A stretch of 64,000 bases of DNA from positions 1 to 64,000 of the forward strand of contig JACKAV010000004.1 of assembly GCA_020634895.1 (NCBI GenBank), in the 5' to 3' direction. Made by a program: the position numbers and the translations under genes. Shown piece by piece: positions 1 through 7,134 of the stretch; position 1 is the first letter of the stretch, and each line of letters begins with the position of its first letter. This DNA comes from Anaerolineales bacterium. GTDB lineage: Bacteria > Chloroflexota > Anaerolineae > Anaerolineales > Villigracilaceae. The notes below the pieces were generated by a model. The model was given only the letters and a program-made list of their open reading frames with translations, made no database searches and was not told the origin of the DNA.

Positions 1-373
1 TTATACGGAAAATCACCCCATCCCCCGTGTTGCAACCATCTTGAGACAAAATAGTTGTCTTGAACGTTTGATATTGACCTCCCAAGTAATAATCTATACG
101 TGAAGGCGCATGTGCCAAAAGTCCAAAATAATATGTTTGTCCGTGTGAAGAAGGCTGTTTTTCAATTTCATTACCATCAGTTCCCCAATATATTGGCTTA
201 AGTGTACTTATATATACTTCTGGTGGTATTGGAGTCTGAGTTGGAGGGGACTTTGATGTTGAATCTACTGCTGGAGATGAAGTAGCAATTGAAGTAAAAG
301 ATTTCGTGGTTGATGGAGCTGTACAAGAGGTGACTGCAATCATAATAACAACAAGGATAGTTCTTGATCTCAT
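1..373 (-). CDS. partial lipoprotein with NPCBM-like carbohydrate-binding domain
   Basis: The reading frame is open from an ATG at 373 down to the left edge of the window, so the C-terminus is missing (about 124 codons seen). A good AAGGAG ribosome site lies 6 bases before the ATG. The N-terminus has a charged start, a hydrophobic stretch and a Cys at residue 17 (AVTSC), which fits a lipoprotein signal. A Ser/Thr/Pro-rich linker follows. The last part, around GLLAHAPSRIDYYLGGQY and then GDGVIFRI, resembles the NPCBM/NEW2 carbohydrate-binding module (established family pattern; judged by eye). Codon use and flanks are much more AT-rich than the rest of the window, which hints at a different origin. 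Its catalytic partner domain, if any, is outside the window. Confidence 0.6.
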   Translation of the reverse strand, partial: MRSRTILVVIMIAVTSCTAPSTTKSFTSIATSSPAVDSTSKSPPTQTPIPPEVYISTLKPIYWGTDGNEIEKQPSSHGQTYYFGLLAHAPSRIDYYLGGQYQTFKTTILSQDGCNTGDGVIFRI

Positions 374-571
374 TGATGCTCCTTTTTATGAAAAAAACAG
401 ATTTTATATAAGAAAATGATGAACAACTAGGTTCGCAACTTTAGATTAAGAACATAATTTTGTACCAATTAAGGCATAACTAGGGTTTATGCAGTTAACT
501 GTATAAGACACCCAAACTTGGTTCCATGACAGCCATTATACAACTCCCCCTAACCAATCCCCAATTCCCTT

Positions 572-1711
572 CTACTCATCCCCATTCCACTCGATATCAA
601 AAGTGGATGCCTCCAACGCAGAGATATTTTCACGTCGTCCCAATCTCATATATGAGAGGATGCTCCGCCATTGCAGGAGGAACGGCAGCAGGTCGCGGAA
701 ATCGAGAATCACATCGTCACTGTGCAAAAAGGTCTTCACCCATTCGATGAAGCGTCCCTGCCGAATCGCGGCGAGCTTTCCATAGATCAACATCGCCGTT
801 CCCAGCATGTGCGCTTCGCCAGCCTGCGGCGTTACAACTTCCGTCTCTTCTGTAAAGAACGCATCCACGAATTTGGGATTCGACGTCAGCAAATGCGCGC
901 CGCTCGTCGCACGCGGATTGCACTCCAGCGCGTACAAATGTCCATCCGGCGACTGAATAAAATCGAACGCCATCTGTCCGGTCACATTGAAATGCTTAAC
1001 GAACGTCCGCACCCACTCGAAGATTCCAGGATGATCCACAGACTGGAACGAGATCGTCGCGCCCTGTCCGGCTGTAAACATCGACGGATACACCGCATGT
1101 GCCGTGACACGTCCGTTCTGGCAGACGGAGTAACTGCAAAATTGCCGCCCGGGGATGAACTCCTGCGCGATCCACGGCTCATCAAACGTCAGCGAAGATA
1201 AAGCCGTTTTTAACGGAGGCAGCATCATGGTCCGCGCAGCGAAGCGCGAATAGACCGGCTTCAACACCACACTGCGCCAATGCGCGTACGCGAACAGCAG
1301 GTCATCCTGTTGCGTGATCAACATCGACTCAGGCGTACGCAGTTCACATTCACCCGCTCCCACCACAAAGCGCCACTTGTTATGGAAAACATCCAGCTTG
1401 CCAAGCGGCTCGGTGAACACACGGCACGGCAGATCATCCAAACCCTTTGCGATGTGGAATACTTCCTCACAAGTCGGAATCAACAACTCGACTTGATTCT
1501 CTTCGATGATTTTTTTCAACGCCGATAAAAACGCCTCGGTCTCCTGACGCGGAGCGGGCACTACAAAATTTTCCTTGATCGCATTTGACGGCTGACTCAA
1601 ATGTCCGCGCAAAGACTCCGCCATAAAGACGGTGTGTCCCACGCGATGGAATGCACGGGCTAGGTCCAGTGTGACGGGAGCGCGTCCGCCAGTGAATAAA
1701 ATATTTGCCAT
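572..1711 (-). CDS. ATP-grasp family ligase
   Basis: A 379-residue protein whose N-terminus (MANILFTGG) looks like the pre-ATP-grasp Rossmann-type domain of carbamoyl-phosphate-synthase-like ligases. The second half has the ATP-grasp fold, with Lys in VVLKPVYSR, WIAQEFIPG, and the late metal-binding Glu/Asn block ALECNPRATSG. Family members join a carboxylate to an amine or thiol through an acyl phosphate; the substrate cannot be read here. The frame extends 12 codons upstream to 1747, but that stretch is a GC-rich repeat-like sequence, so the ATG at 1711 is preferred. It lies just downstream of the KAS III gene on the same strand and is probably the last gene of the Ole-like group. It may condense a product of the pathway with an amino compound (inference). 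Confidence 0.75.
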   Translation of the reverse strand: MANILFTGGRAPVTLDLARAFHRVGHTVFMAESLRGHLSQPSNAIKENFVVPAPRQETEAFLSALKKIIEENQVELLIPTCEEVFHIAKGLDDLPCRVFTEPLGKLDVFHNKWRFVVGAGECELRTPESMLITQQDDLLFAYAHWRSVVLKPVYSRFAARTMMLPPLKTALSSLTFDEPWIAQEFIPGRQFCSYSVCQNGRVTAHAVYPSMFTAGQGATISFQSVDHPGIFEWVRTFVKHFNVTGQMAFDFIQSPDGHLYALECNPRATSGAHLLTSNPKFVDAFFTEETEVVTPQAGEAHMLGTAMLIYGKLAAIRQGRFIEWVKTFLHSDDVILDFRDLLPFLLQWRSILSYMRLGRRENISALEASTFDIEWNGDE

Positions 1712-1785
1712 GATTTTATGCAGGGGCGGGTCTTCCTTGATTTTCAAACAACTTTCGTCGTCATGAAAGGCCCGCCCCTACGCAA

Positions 1786-2781
1786 TTAAAACGTCAACAC
1801 CATCCCACCAATGGAAAGCCCCGCGCCGGTGCCGACCAGCAGCACCTTGTTGCCGCGTTGAATCTTTCCATCGCACACGCCCTGATACAGCGTGACCGGT
1901 ATCGAAGCCGCGACACAATTGCCAAGCGTTTCGATGGTTCGGATGATCCGATCCTCCTTCCAGCCAAAGCGTTCCAACATCATCAACCCGACCTTGCTTG
2001 CCTGATGCGGCACAATGGCATCGATATCCACCATGCCTTTCGACAAGCCCGGGTAAAGCTCTTCGAGAAATTCATGCGCAATGCCGCGCACCATGCGCAG
2101 CACTGCCGGACCATCCATGTGAAAGAGATCGTCTTCGGGCTTGTGCCCGTCAAAACGCGGATGCAATCTTGAGCCGCCGCCCATGATGGTTGTGAGATAT
2201 GCGCCATCGCCATATGACTTGAAATGCGCGTGATGAATTTTTGAATTATCGCCTTCATCCGCACGAGTGACCACGACAGCCGCAGCAGCATCCCCCACCA
2301 GCGAAGCGGACTCGGGTTCCTTCGGGTTGATGCCGCACGAAGCCACGTCTGCGCTGCAAATGAGGATGTTCCTATACCGTCCGCTGCTGATGAAATTAGA
2401 CGCCACATCCATCGCCGCCACAAAGCTCAAGCAGGTGGTGTGGACCGTCATCGCCGGAATACCCGATTTCCCCAACCCCAACTGACGCTGTATCAACACA
2501 CCCGTATCGGGAATCGCCTGCTCACCCGTCCCCGACCCATTGATGATGAGGTCGAGTTGATTCGGTTTGAGCCTGGCTTCTTCCAACGCTTCCTTCGCCG
2601 CCTCCGCCGACATGAACGACGACGTTTCATCCGTCACCCAGCGGCGTTCGCGCACGCCATTGCGCCGCTCCACCCAGCCCGCGGGAACGCCGCACATTGC
2701 TTCCAGTTCCGAACTCAGCACAACTCGTTTCGGTAAATATCTTCCGAGCCCAATTATTTTTAAAGGGATGTCTACCTGCAT
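1786..2781 (-). CDS. 3-oxoacyl-ACP synthase III / OleA-like thiolase-fold condensing enzyme
   Basis: A 331-residue thiolase-fold enzyme. The catalytic triad is visible: Cys117 (VHTTCLSF), His259 (VPHQAS) and Asn288 (TLGNCVAAS). A glycine-rich C-terminal loop (GTGAGLSIGG) follows. FabH-type enzymes condense acyl-CoA with malonyl-ACP. OleA joins two acyl-CoAs to a 2-alkyl-3-ketoacid. The presence of OleD- and OleC-like neighbours favours the OleA role, but the segment where OleA has its extra catalytic Glu reads AIPDTG here, so the assignment is not secure. The ATG is chosen for its AAGGAG site 6 bases upstream. It is followed downstream by the ATP-grasp gene (74-bp gap). Confidence 0.8.
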   Translation of the reverse strand: MQVDIPLKIIGLGRYLPKRVVLSSELEAMCGVPAGWVERRNGVRERRWVTDETSSFMSAEAAKEALEEARLKPNQLDLIINGSGTGEQAIPDTGVLIQRQLGLGKSGIPAMTVHTTCLSFVAAMDVASNFISSGRYRNILICSADVASCGINPKEPESASLVGDAAAAVVVTRADEGDNSKIHHAHFKSYGDGAYLTTIMGGGSRLHPRFDGHKPEDDLFHMDGPAVLRMVRGIAHEFLEELYPGLSKGMVDIDAIVPHQASKVGLMMLERFGWKEDRIIRTIETLGNCVAASIPVTLYQGVCDGKIQRGNKVLLVGTGAGLSIGGMVLTF

Positions 2782-2806
2782 GAATGCTCCTTCCCGCTTC
2801 CTTTGC

Positions 2807-2847
2807 CCTTCTCCTTTCGGGAGAGGGGTTGGGGTGAGGGTTAAAAA
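2807..2847. repeat. dispersed GC-rich palindromic repeat (CCCTCACCCC family)
   Basis: A short hairpin (TCTCCTTTCGGGAGAGG) followed by GGGGTTGGGGTGAGGGTT. A closely related, longer copy is at 35283-35358. It lies between the GNAT-like gene and the KAS III gene, and its right end overlaps the last codons of the GNAT-like gene. Confidence 0.6.
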
Positions 2848-4001
2848 TCCATCTTTCTAAAATACGGTATTGCCACGTCCGACACTTTGCCGATCAACTT
2901 CCACGGCAATCGACGCTTCATCGGCAAATGCTTTGTGTACACCGCGTTGTACTCCGTCACCGACTCGCCGCCGCGTACCTTCTTGAACTTGCCCACCCCG
3001 CCGCTGGCATGCACAAGCAGTCCGCGCTTCACGCCTTCCTGCAATGTGACCAACGTCAACAAACGATATAACCCTTCTTCCAATGGAAGTGACGTGTCAT
3101 ACCCAAACAACGGCTGGGTCATCGCGCCATTGCGGACGAAGAATCCCATAATGGCGTTCAGACGTCCATCCTTCTTAAGTCCGTACATATGCAGGATCTC
3201 TTCATCGCGTGCAAGTTTCAAAAACTCAAACGTGAACTGCGGATTGTAGAACGAATACTTTTGCAGATACAGCAGGTTATACAACTCCACGGCGCGATGA
3301 AGTTCATCATCAGATAGATCCCTGCCGCTCACTACTTCGTAACCGGTCTTTCGCAGCACGCGCGCATCTTCCTTGCATTGACGCGTCTTCAACGCCGCGA
3401 CCGGGTCCATGTACCAGACCTGACGGCTCAAGACCAGGTCATAGCCGAGCGCGTTCAACGCATCATACATATGCGGATTCTTCTTCTGGTCCACAGAGCG
3501 GAAGACGATGGCTCGATCCGGAAACCAGCGGATGAGCGCTTCACTCAACGCCGTGAGTTGGTCGCTGTTTACTGACGGATATAGATTCGTCGACAGCAGA
3601 TAGTTGTTGACAAAGACCACCTTATCCAGTTCCGAATAGCGGAAATACCACCCGACCGGAGCCATCGCCAGTTTCACAACGATCTCTGCGAGTTTGTTAT
3701 TGAGATGTTTCACCTCTTCCAATCCACCGTATGAGACGTAGTGACTGTACGGTGAAACCGTGTAGGTATTTTCAGGATGAAAGTCCGTGACGGTGATGGG
3801 GAAAATAGTCTCGCCGACTTTTACCGCCATCAACTGCGTGTTATGCACATTGCTGATGTATTTTCGCGGGTCATCGGTCATCAACGGGATGAGATAACGG
3901 CGCGCATAGTCGCCGTCGTCCGTGGACGGAAAGTGCAAAGAGTGAATGTTTTCGCGGGTAAATAGTTGAGGCTGCAAGATTTTTTTACCACAAAGTATCA
4001 C
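2841..4001 (-). CDS. GNAT-fold acyltransferase-like protein of the Ole-like group
   Basis: A protein of up to 386 residues. The C-terminal half (about 200-370) has the look of a GNAT or FemX/BioF2-like acyltransferase: an acidic-helix region, DGRLNAIMGFFVRNGAMT and a late LLVHASGGVGKFKKVRGG. No sharp catalytic motif is visible, so the function is tentative. The N-terminal half is unassigned. The annotated GTG start at 4001 falls inside a dispersed repeat and has no ribosome site; the TTG at 3977 is an alternative start. Gene order (between the lactonase-like gene and KAS III, same strand) suggests a tailoring acyl transfer in the pathway. Confidence 0.6.
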   Translation of the reverse strand: MILCGKKILQPQLFTRENIHSLHFPSTDDGDYARRYLIPLMTDDPRKYISNVHNTQLMAVKVGETIFPITVTDFHPENTYTVSPYSHYVSYGGLEEVKHLNNKLAEIVVKLAMAPVGWYFRYSELDKVVFVNNYLLSTNLYPSVNSDQLTALSEALIRWFPDRAIVFRSVDQKKNPHMYDALNALGYDLVLSRQVWYMDPVAALKTRQCKEDARVLRKTGYEVVSGRDLSDDELHRAVELYNLLYLQKYSFYNPQFTFEFLKLARDEEILHMYGLKKDGRLNAIMGFFVRNGAMTQPLFGYDTSLPLEEGLYRLLTLVTLQEGVKRGLLVHASGGVGKFKKVRGGESVTEYNAVYTKHLPMKRRLPWKLIGKVSDVAIPYFRKMDF

Positions 4002-4064
4002 GAAAGGTCACGAAGCTTAAAAGCAAAAGGTTTTCCTTTGTGCTCTTTAGTGAGCCTTCGTAGT
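3985..4064. repeat. dispersed ACCACAAAG/CACGAAGG palindromic repeat
   Basis: An imperfect inverted repeat running from ACCACAAAGTATCACGAAAGG to CCTTCGTAGTTAAGG. It lies in the gap between two genes and supplies the last codons of the metallo-beta-lactamase gene (its tail LTTKAH is read from the repeat). A partial relative (ACCACAAAGTGCCACAATG) is at 4890-4920. Confidence 0.6.
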
Positions 4065-4883
4065 TAAGGTTTGTATCGTCTCTTCACAATGAGACGGAAT
4101 GACATGCGTATCAGGATGAGTCAAATAATAAGTTTGCAGTTGTCCCAATGTTTGACGATAAGCGACAGGGTCGGGGAAAAGCATATCCGCTATTTTATGC
4201 GGCGGGCGGTTCTCGACAATGGACCGTTTTAACCATGCCGCATCCGCCACGAAGAAGAAAACCTTGCCGTCATCGTCTCGGGCAAAGACGCCCATCTGTC
4301 CATATGCATGACCGGGCAGTTCCACACCGATGAGGCTTTGGTCGCCAAGCAGGTCATAGCCGGTTTTAAATGGCGCGTATTCTTCAGATAAAAGGATCGG
4401 TTTGGTGATGTCCACTTCTTGAGAACGTGAATCAAAATCCGAAGGGATAAGTCCGCGCAGGAAGGCGTGTTTCATATCCTCTTCGGGCGGCAGGTGGCGG
4501 AGTCCGCTAAAGGCGTGGGGAAGATATACATAACGGGAGCAGTTTAGGTCGGGGAGTGAACCGATATGGTCCGCGTGGAAGTGCGAGATGAAAACGTGAG
4601 TGATGTCCTTTGGCTGCAAGTTGAAAGTCGCGAGTTGATTCACGACCAAATCCTCTTCCTTCAAATGGACGGGTGTCATCCAACGGTACAGGCGCTTCGG
4701 GAATTTCTTCGTCTCGTCGAAGAAGCGATAGGAGTAGCCGGTGTCGAAAAGCATCGCGCCAAATTGCGGATGACGAAAAAGCGCGAACATGGCTGGGAAG
4801 TGAATGGTCTTCCAGCGTCCGCCGTGAATGGCGATGTGTTCGGGTGCAGTGCAGTAACCGGCGTGAAGAATATCGATTTTCAT
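4047..4883 (-). CDS. metallo-beta-lactamase-fold hydrolase, lactonase-like
   Basis: A 278-residue protein with a complete dinuclear zinc set: His101, His103, Asp105, His106 (SHFHADHIG), His192 (LPGHAYGQMG), Asp214 (VADAAW) and His265 (IPSHCE). This order and spacing match the AHL-lactonase (AiiA-like) branch of the superfamily, which opens lactone rings; that is family knowledge, and the actual substrate is unknown. The start at 4883 (MKIDILHAGYC) is preferred over 4907, whose extra residues come from repeat sequence. It stands between the OleD-like and GNAT-like genes, where an OleB hydrolase might be expected. This suggests it acts on a lactone or thioester intermediate (inference). Confidence 0.8.
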   Translation of the reverse strand: MKIDILHAGYCTAPEHIAIHGGRWKTIHFPAMFALFRHPQFGAMLFDTGYSYRFFDETKKFPKRLYRWMTPVHLKEEDLVVNQLATFNLQPKDITHVFISHFHADHIGSLPDLNCSRYVYLPHAFSGLRHLPPEEDMKHAFLRGLIPSDFDSRSQEVDITKPILLSEEYAPFKTGYDLLGDQSLIGVELPGHAYGQMGVFARDDDGKVFFFVADAAWLKRSIVENRPPHKIADMLFPDPVAYRQTLGQLQTYYLTHPDTHVIPSHCEETIQTLTTKAH

Positions 4884-4919
4884 TTTATTAACCACAAAGT
4901 GCCACAATGTGTCACGAAG

Positions 4920-5900
4920 TTATTCCTTCCACCATTTCAGGAAGCGCGTCACACCTTCTTCGACGGAGACTTTTGGTTGATAACTGAGTTCCGACTTTGC
5001 TGCGGAGATATCGAGCGTGGTGCTGTTCGCCATCATGCTGACGGAGAGTCTTGTAAGCGGCGGCTCGGGACCGAACGGAATGAGCGAGTAGAAAAATTCA
5101 AGTGCGCTGGCTGCGGCGTGAGCGGCCTTGTATGATATCTTGCGGTTGGGATGTGAATATCCCAATTCATCGCAAATGCGTTCGACCAGTTTCCAGATTT
5201 TGACCGGCTCACCGTTGGAGATATTGTATTTTTTGCCAAGCGTACTTGCAGGCGACTCAGCACACAACAAAAGCGCATCGACAACGTTCTGGATATAGGT
5301 CAGGTCGATGATGTTTTCACCGTCACCGAGAATGGGCAGCCTGCCGGATTTCAAGCGCGGAATCAGGCGTGGAAAGATGACCGTATCGCCTTCACCAAAC
5401 AACGCCCGCGGACGAATCGAGATCACGGCGAGTCCATTTGCGAAGCCTTTATCGATCTCTTCTTCAGCTAAGAGTTTTGTATGCGCGTAATTACTGATGG
5501 GTTCGGGCAGCGAGTCATTTTCCTTGACATTCGTCCGCGAACCGTAATCGAAATAGAGGCTCGGCGTGGAGACATATACCAGCCGTTTGACATTATTCTC
5601 AAGGCAGGCTTGTACGACATTGCGCGTGCCGATGACATTGGCTTGATAGAATTTTTCAAAACTCCCCCAAGGTGACGGGAACGCCGCGCAGTGAAAAATA
5701 ATTTCCTGTTCTTTGAACGCAGCGATCAATTCGTCTTTTTGTTTGATATCTAGTTGTAAAGGACGAATTCCTTCATCTTCCAATTCGTCCAGTTTGGTTG
5801 GGTTGCGTCCAAGAGCCGTTACGTCCCAGCCCATGCCGTGTAATCTGCGGGTGAGGGCTCCGCCTAAAAATCCTGTTGCGCCGGTAATAAGTGTTTTCAT
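4920..5900 (-). CDS. NAD(P)-dependent epimerase/dehydrogenase, OleD-like
   Basis: A 326-residue extended short-chain dehydrogenase. The Rossmann motif TGATGFLGG is at 7-15. The catalytic Ser/Thr region is YVSTPSLY (109-116), and Tyr138-x3-Lys142 (SNYAHTK) gives the active site. OleD reduces the 2-alkyl-3-ketoacid made by OleA to a 2-alkyl-3-hydroxyacid, the substrate of OleC. The 3-beta-hydroxysteroid-dehydrogenase-like family and the neighbours support this, though sugar epimerase activity cannot be ruled out. No ribosome site is visible. A TACAAT box ends 6 bases before the ATG, so the message may be leaderless. A 36-bp gap separates it from the downstream lactonase-like gene. Confidence 0.8.
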   Translation of the reverse strand: MKTLITGATGFLGGALTRRLHGMGWDVTALGRNPTKLDELEDEGIRPLQLDIKQKDELIAAFKEQEIIFHCAAFPSPWGSFEKFYQANVIGTRNVVQACLENNVKRLVYVSTPSLYFDYGSRTNVKENDSLPEPISNYAHTKLLAEEEIDKGFANGLAVISIRPRALFGEGDTVIFPRLIPRLKSGRLPILGDGENIIDLTYIQNVVDALLLCAESPASTLGKKYNISNGEPVKIWKLVERICDELGYSHPNRKISYKAAHAAASALEFFYSLIPFGPEPPLTRLSVSMMANSTTLDISAAKSELSYQPKVSVEEGVTRFLKWWKE

Positions 5901-5906
5901 CTATAA

Positions 5907-5912
5907 ATTGTA
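5907..5912 (-). promoter_or_regulatory. -10 box of a leaderless promoter for the OleD-like gene
   Basis: TACAAT on the minus strand, with exactly 6 bases between it and the ATG at 5900, which puts the start codon at +1. No clear -35 is seen at 17-bp spacing. Confidence 0.4.
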
Positions 5913-5957
5913 TCCGCATTTTTTAGGAGCGCCCACATTCGGAAGGAAAGTAGCAGA

Positions 5958-6037
5958 TATTCACCACAGAGCACACGGAGAGCACAGAGATTCACCTCTG
6001 TTTTCTCCGTGACCTCTGTGCTCTCTGTGGTGAAGAA
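5958..6037. repeat. dispersed long hairpin repeat (CACCACAGAG family)
   Basis: TTCACCACAGAGCACACGGAG at the left pairs with CTCTGTGCTCTCTGTGGTGAA at the right, with a second inner pairing around CTCTGTTTTCTCCGTG. It is intergenic between the OleD-like gene and the divergent lacI-type gene. Confidence 0.7.
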
Positions 6038-6115
6038 TATCTTTGTCCTCCATGATAGGCACTCCCCATTTCTGATATGCACACTCTATGGTCTTTCGTA
6101 ATCGTTTTCATCAAA

Positions 6116-6130
6116 TGCTATAATCCCAGC
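6116..6130 (+). promoter_or_regulatory. extended -10 leaderless promoter of the lacI-type gene
   Basis: TGCTATAAT (TATAAT at 6119-6124, with TG one base before it) is an extended -10 element. It ends 6 bases before the ATG at 6131, and there is no Shine-Dalgarno sequence. Confidence 0.6.
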
Positions 6131-7120
6131 ATGACCAGCATAAAGGATGTTGCCAAAGCGGCAGGAGTATCCACTGCCACCGTTTCACGGGTGTTAGCCA
6201 ACAATGCTCCCATCAAACCGGAGACCCGTGAACGTGTGCTCAAAGCCGTTTCTGACCTTAACTACCGTCCCAATCTCATTGCGCGCAGCCTGCGTATACA
6301 AAAAAGCACGAAGATCGGGCTGGTCGTTTCGGACATCCGCAACCCGTTCTTTACCGCCATCGGTCGCGCCGTGGAGGATACAGCGCATCAAAACGGATAT
6401 TCCGTCCTCATGTGCAATACCGACGAAGACCCCGATAAAGAGGAAATGTATTTAAAGCTTCTTTACGATGAGAACGTTGCCGGTGTCATCTTCTCGCCGA
6501 CCCAGCAATTCAATATTTCTTCGCAGACCTACGACCAGAAGATGCCCTTCGTCATCATCGACCGCTCCATCGATTCAAAGAACGTGGACATGGTGCTGCT
6601 GGATAATGTCACCGCAGCGTACGAGTTGACCGAGCATTTGATCGCCAATGGATACAAAAAACTGGCGGGGATTTTCGGCGACGCCAGCACAACCGGGCAG
6701 GAACGCAGCAAGGGTTTCCACAAATCGCTCAAGGAACATGACCTGTCACCTGCTGCAGTTCATTTTATTGCTCCGCGCATTCAACCTGCGTATGAAACCT
6801 GCATGTCCCTGCTGGGTCAGCCTAACCGACCAGATGCAATCTTCACCAGCAACAGTCTGCAAACCGCTGGCGCCTATCAAGCCGCACGCGACAGCAAATT
6901 GAAAGTCCCGCAGGATGTGGCGATCGTCGGGTTCGACGATACCATTTGGGGCACATTGGTCGATCCGCCTGTAACGGTCATCGAGCAGCCGACAGAAGAG
7001 ATCGGTCGCACTGCCACCGAGTTGTTATTCAAACGCATTCAAGAGCCAGATCGTTCACCCAAAACGGTGATCCTGAAAGGATCTCTTATTGCAAGGGGGT
7101 CGAGTTTGAAGGGCGAATGA
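6131..7120 (+). CDS. LacI/GalR-family transcriptional regulator
   Basis: A 329-residue protein. The N-terminal LacI helix-turn-helix and hinge are clear (SIKDVAKAAGVSTATVSRVL, then NYRPN). A periplasmic-binding-protein-like effector domain follows, with the typical late VAIVGFDDTIWGTLVDPP. The frame is open further upstream to 6077, but family length and the promoter position select 6131. It is transcribed against the Ole-like genes and lies between the oleC-like and oleD-like genes, ending 15 bp from the end of the oleC-like gene. It may regulate them or a sugar-use gene elsewhere; no palindromic LacI operator was recognised nearby. Confidence 0.9.
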   Translation: MTSIKDVAKAAGVSTATVSRVLANNAPIKPETRERVLKAVSDLNYRPNLIARSLRIQKSTKIGLVVSDIRNPFFTAIGRAVEDTAHQNGYSVLMCNTDEDPDKEEMYLKLLYDENVAGVIFSPTQQFNISSQTYDQKMPFVIIDRSIDSKNVDMVLLDNVTAAYELTEHLIANGYKKLAGIFGDASTTGQERSKGFHKSLKEHDLSPAAVHFIAPRIQPAYETCMSLLGQPNRPDAIFTSNSLQTAGAYQAARDSKLKVPQDVAIVGFDDTIWGTLVDPPVTVIEQPTEEIGRTATELLFKRIQEPDRSPKTVILKGSLIARGSSLKGE

Positions 7121-7134
7121 ATAGCTATTAGTGG

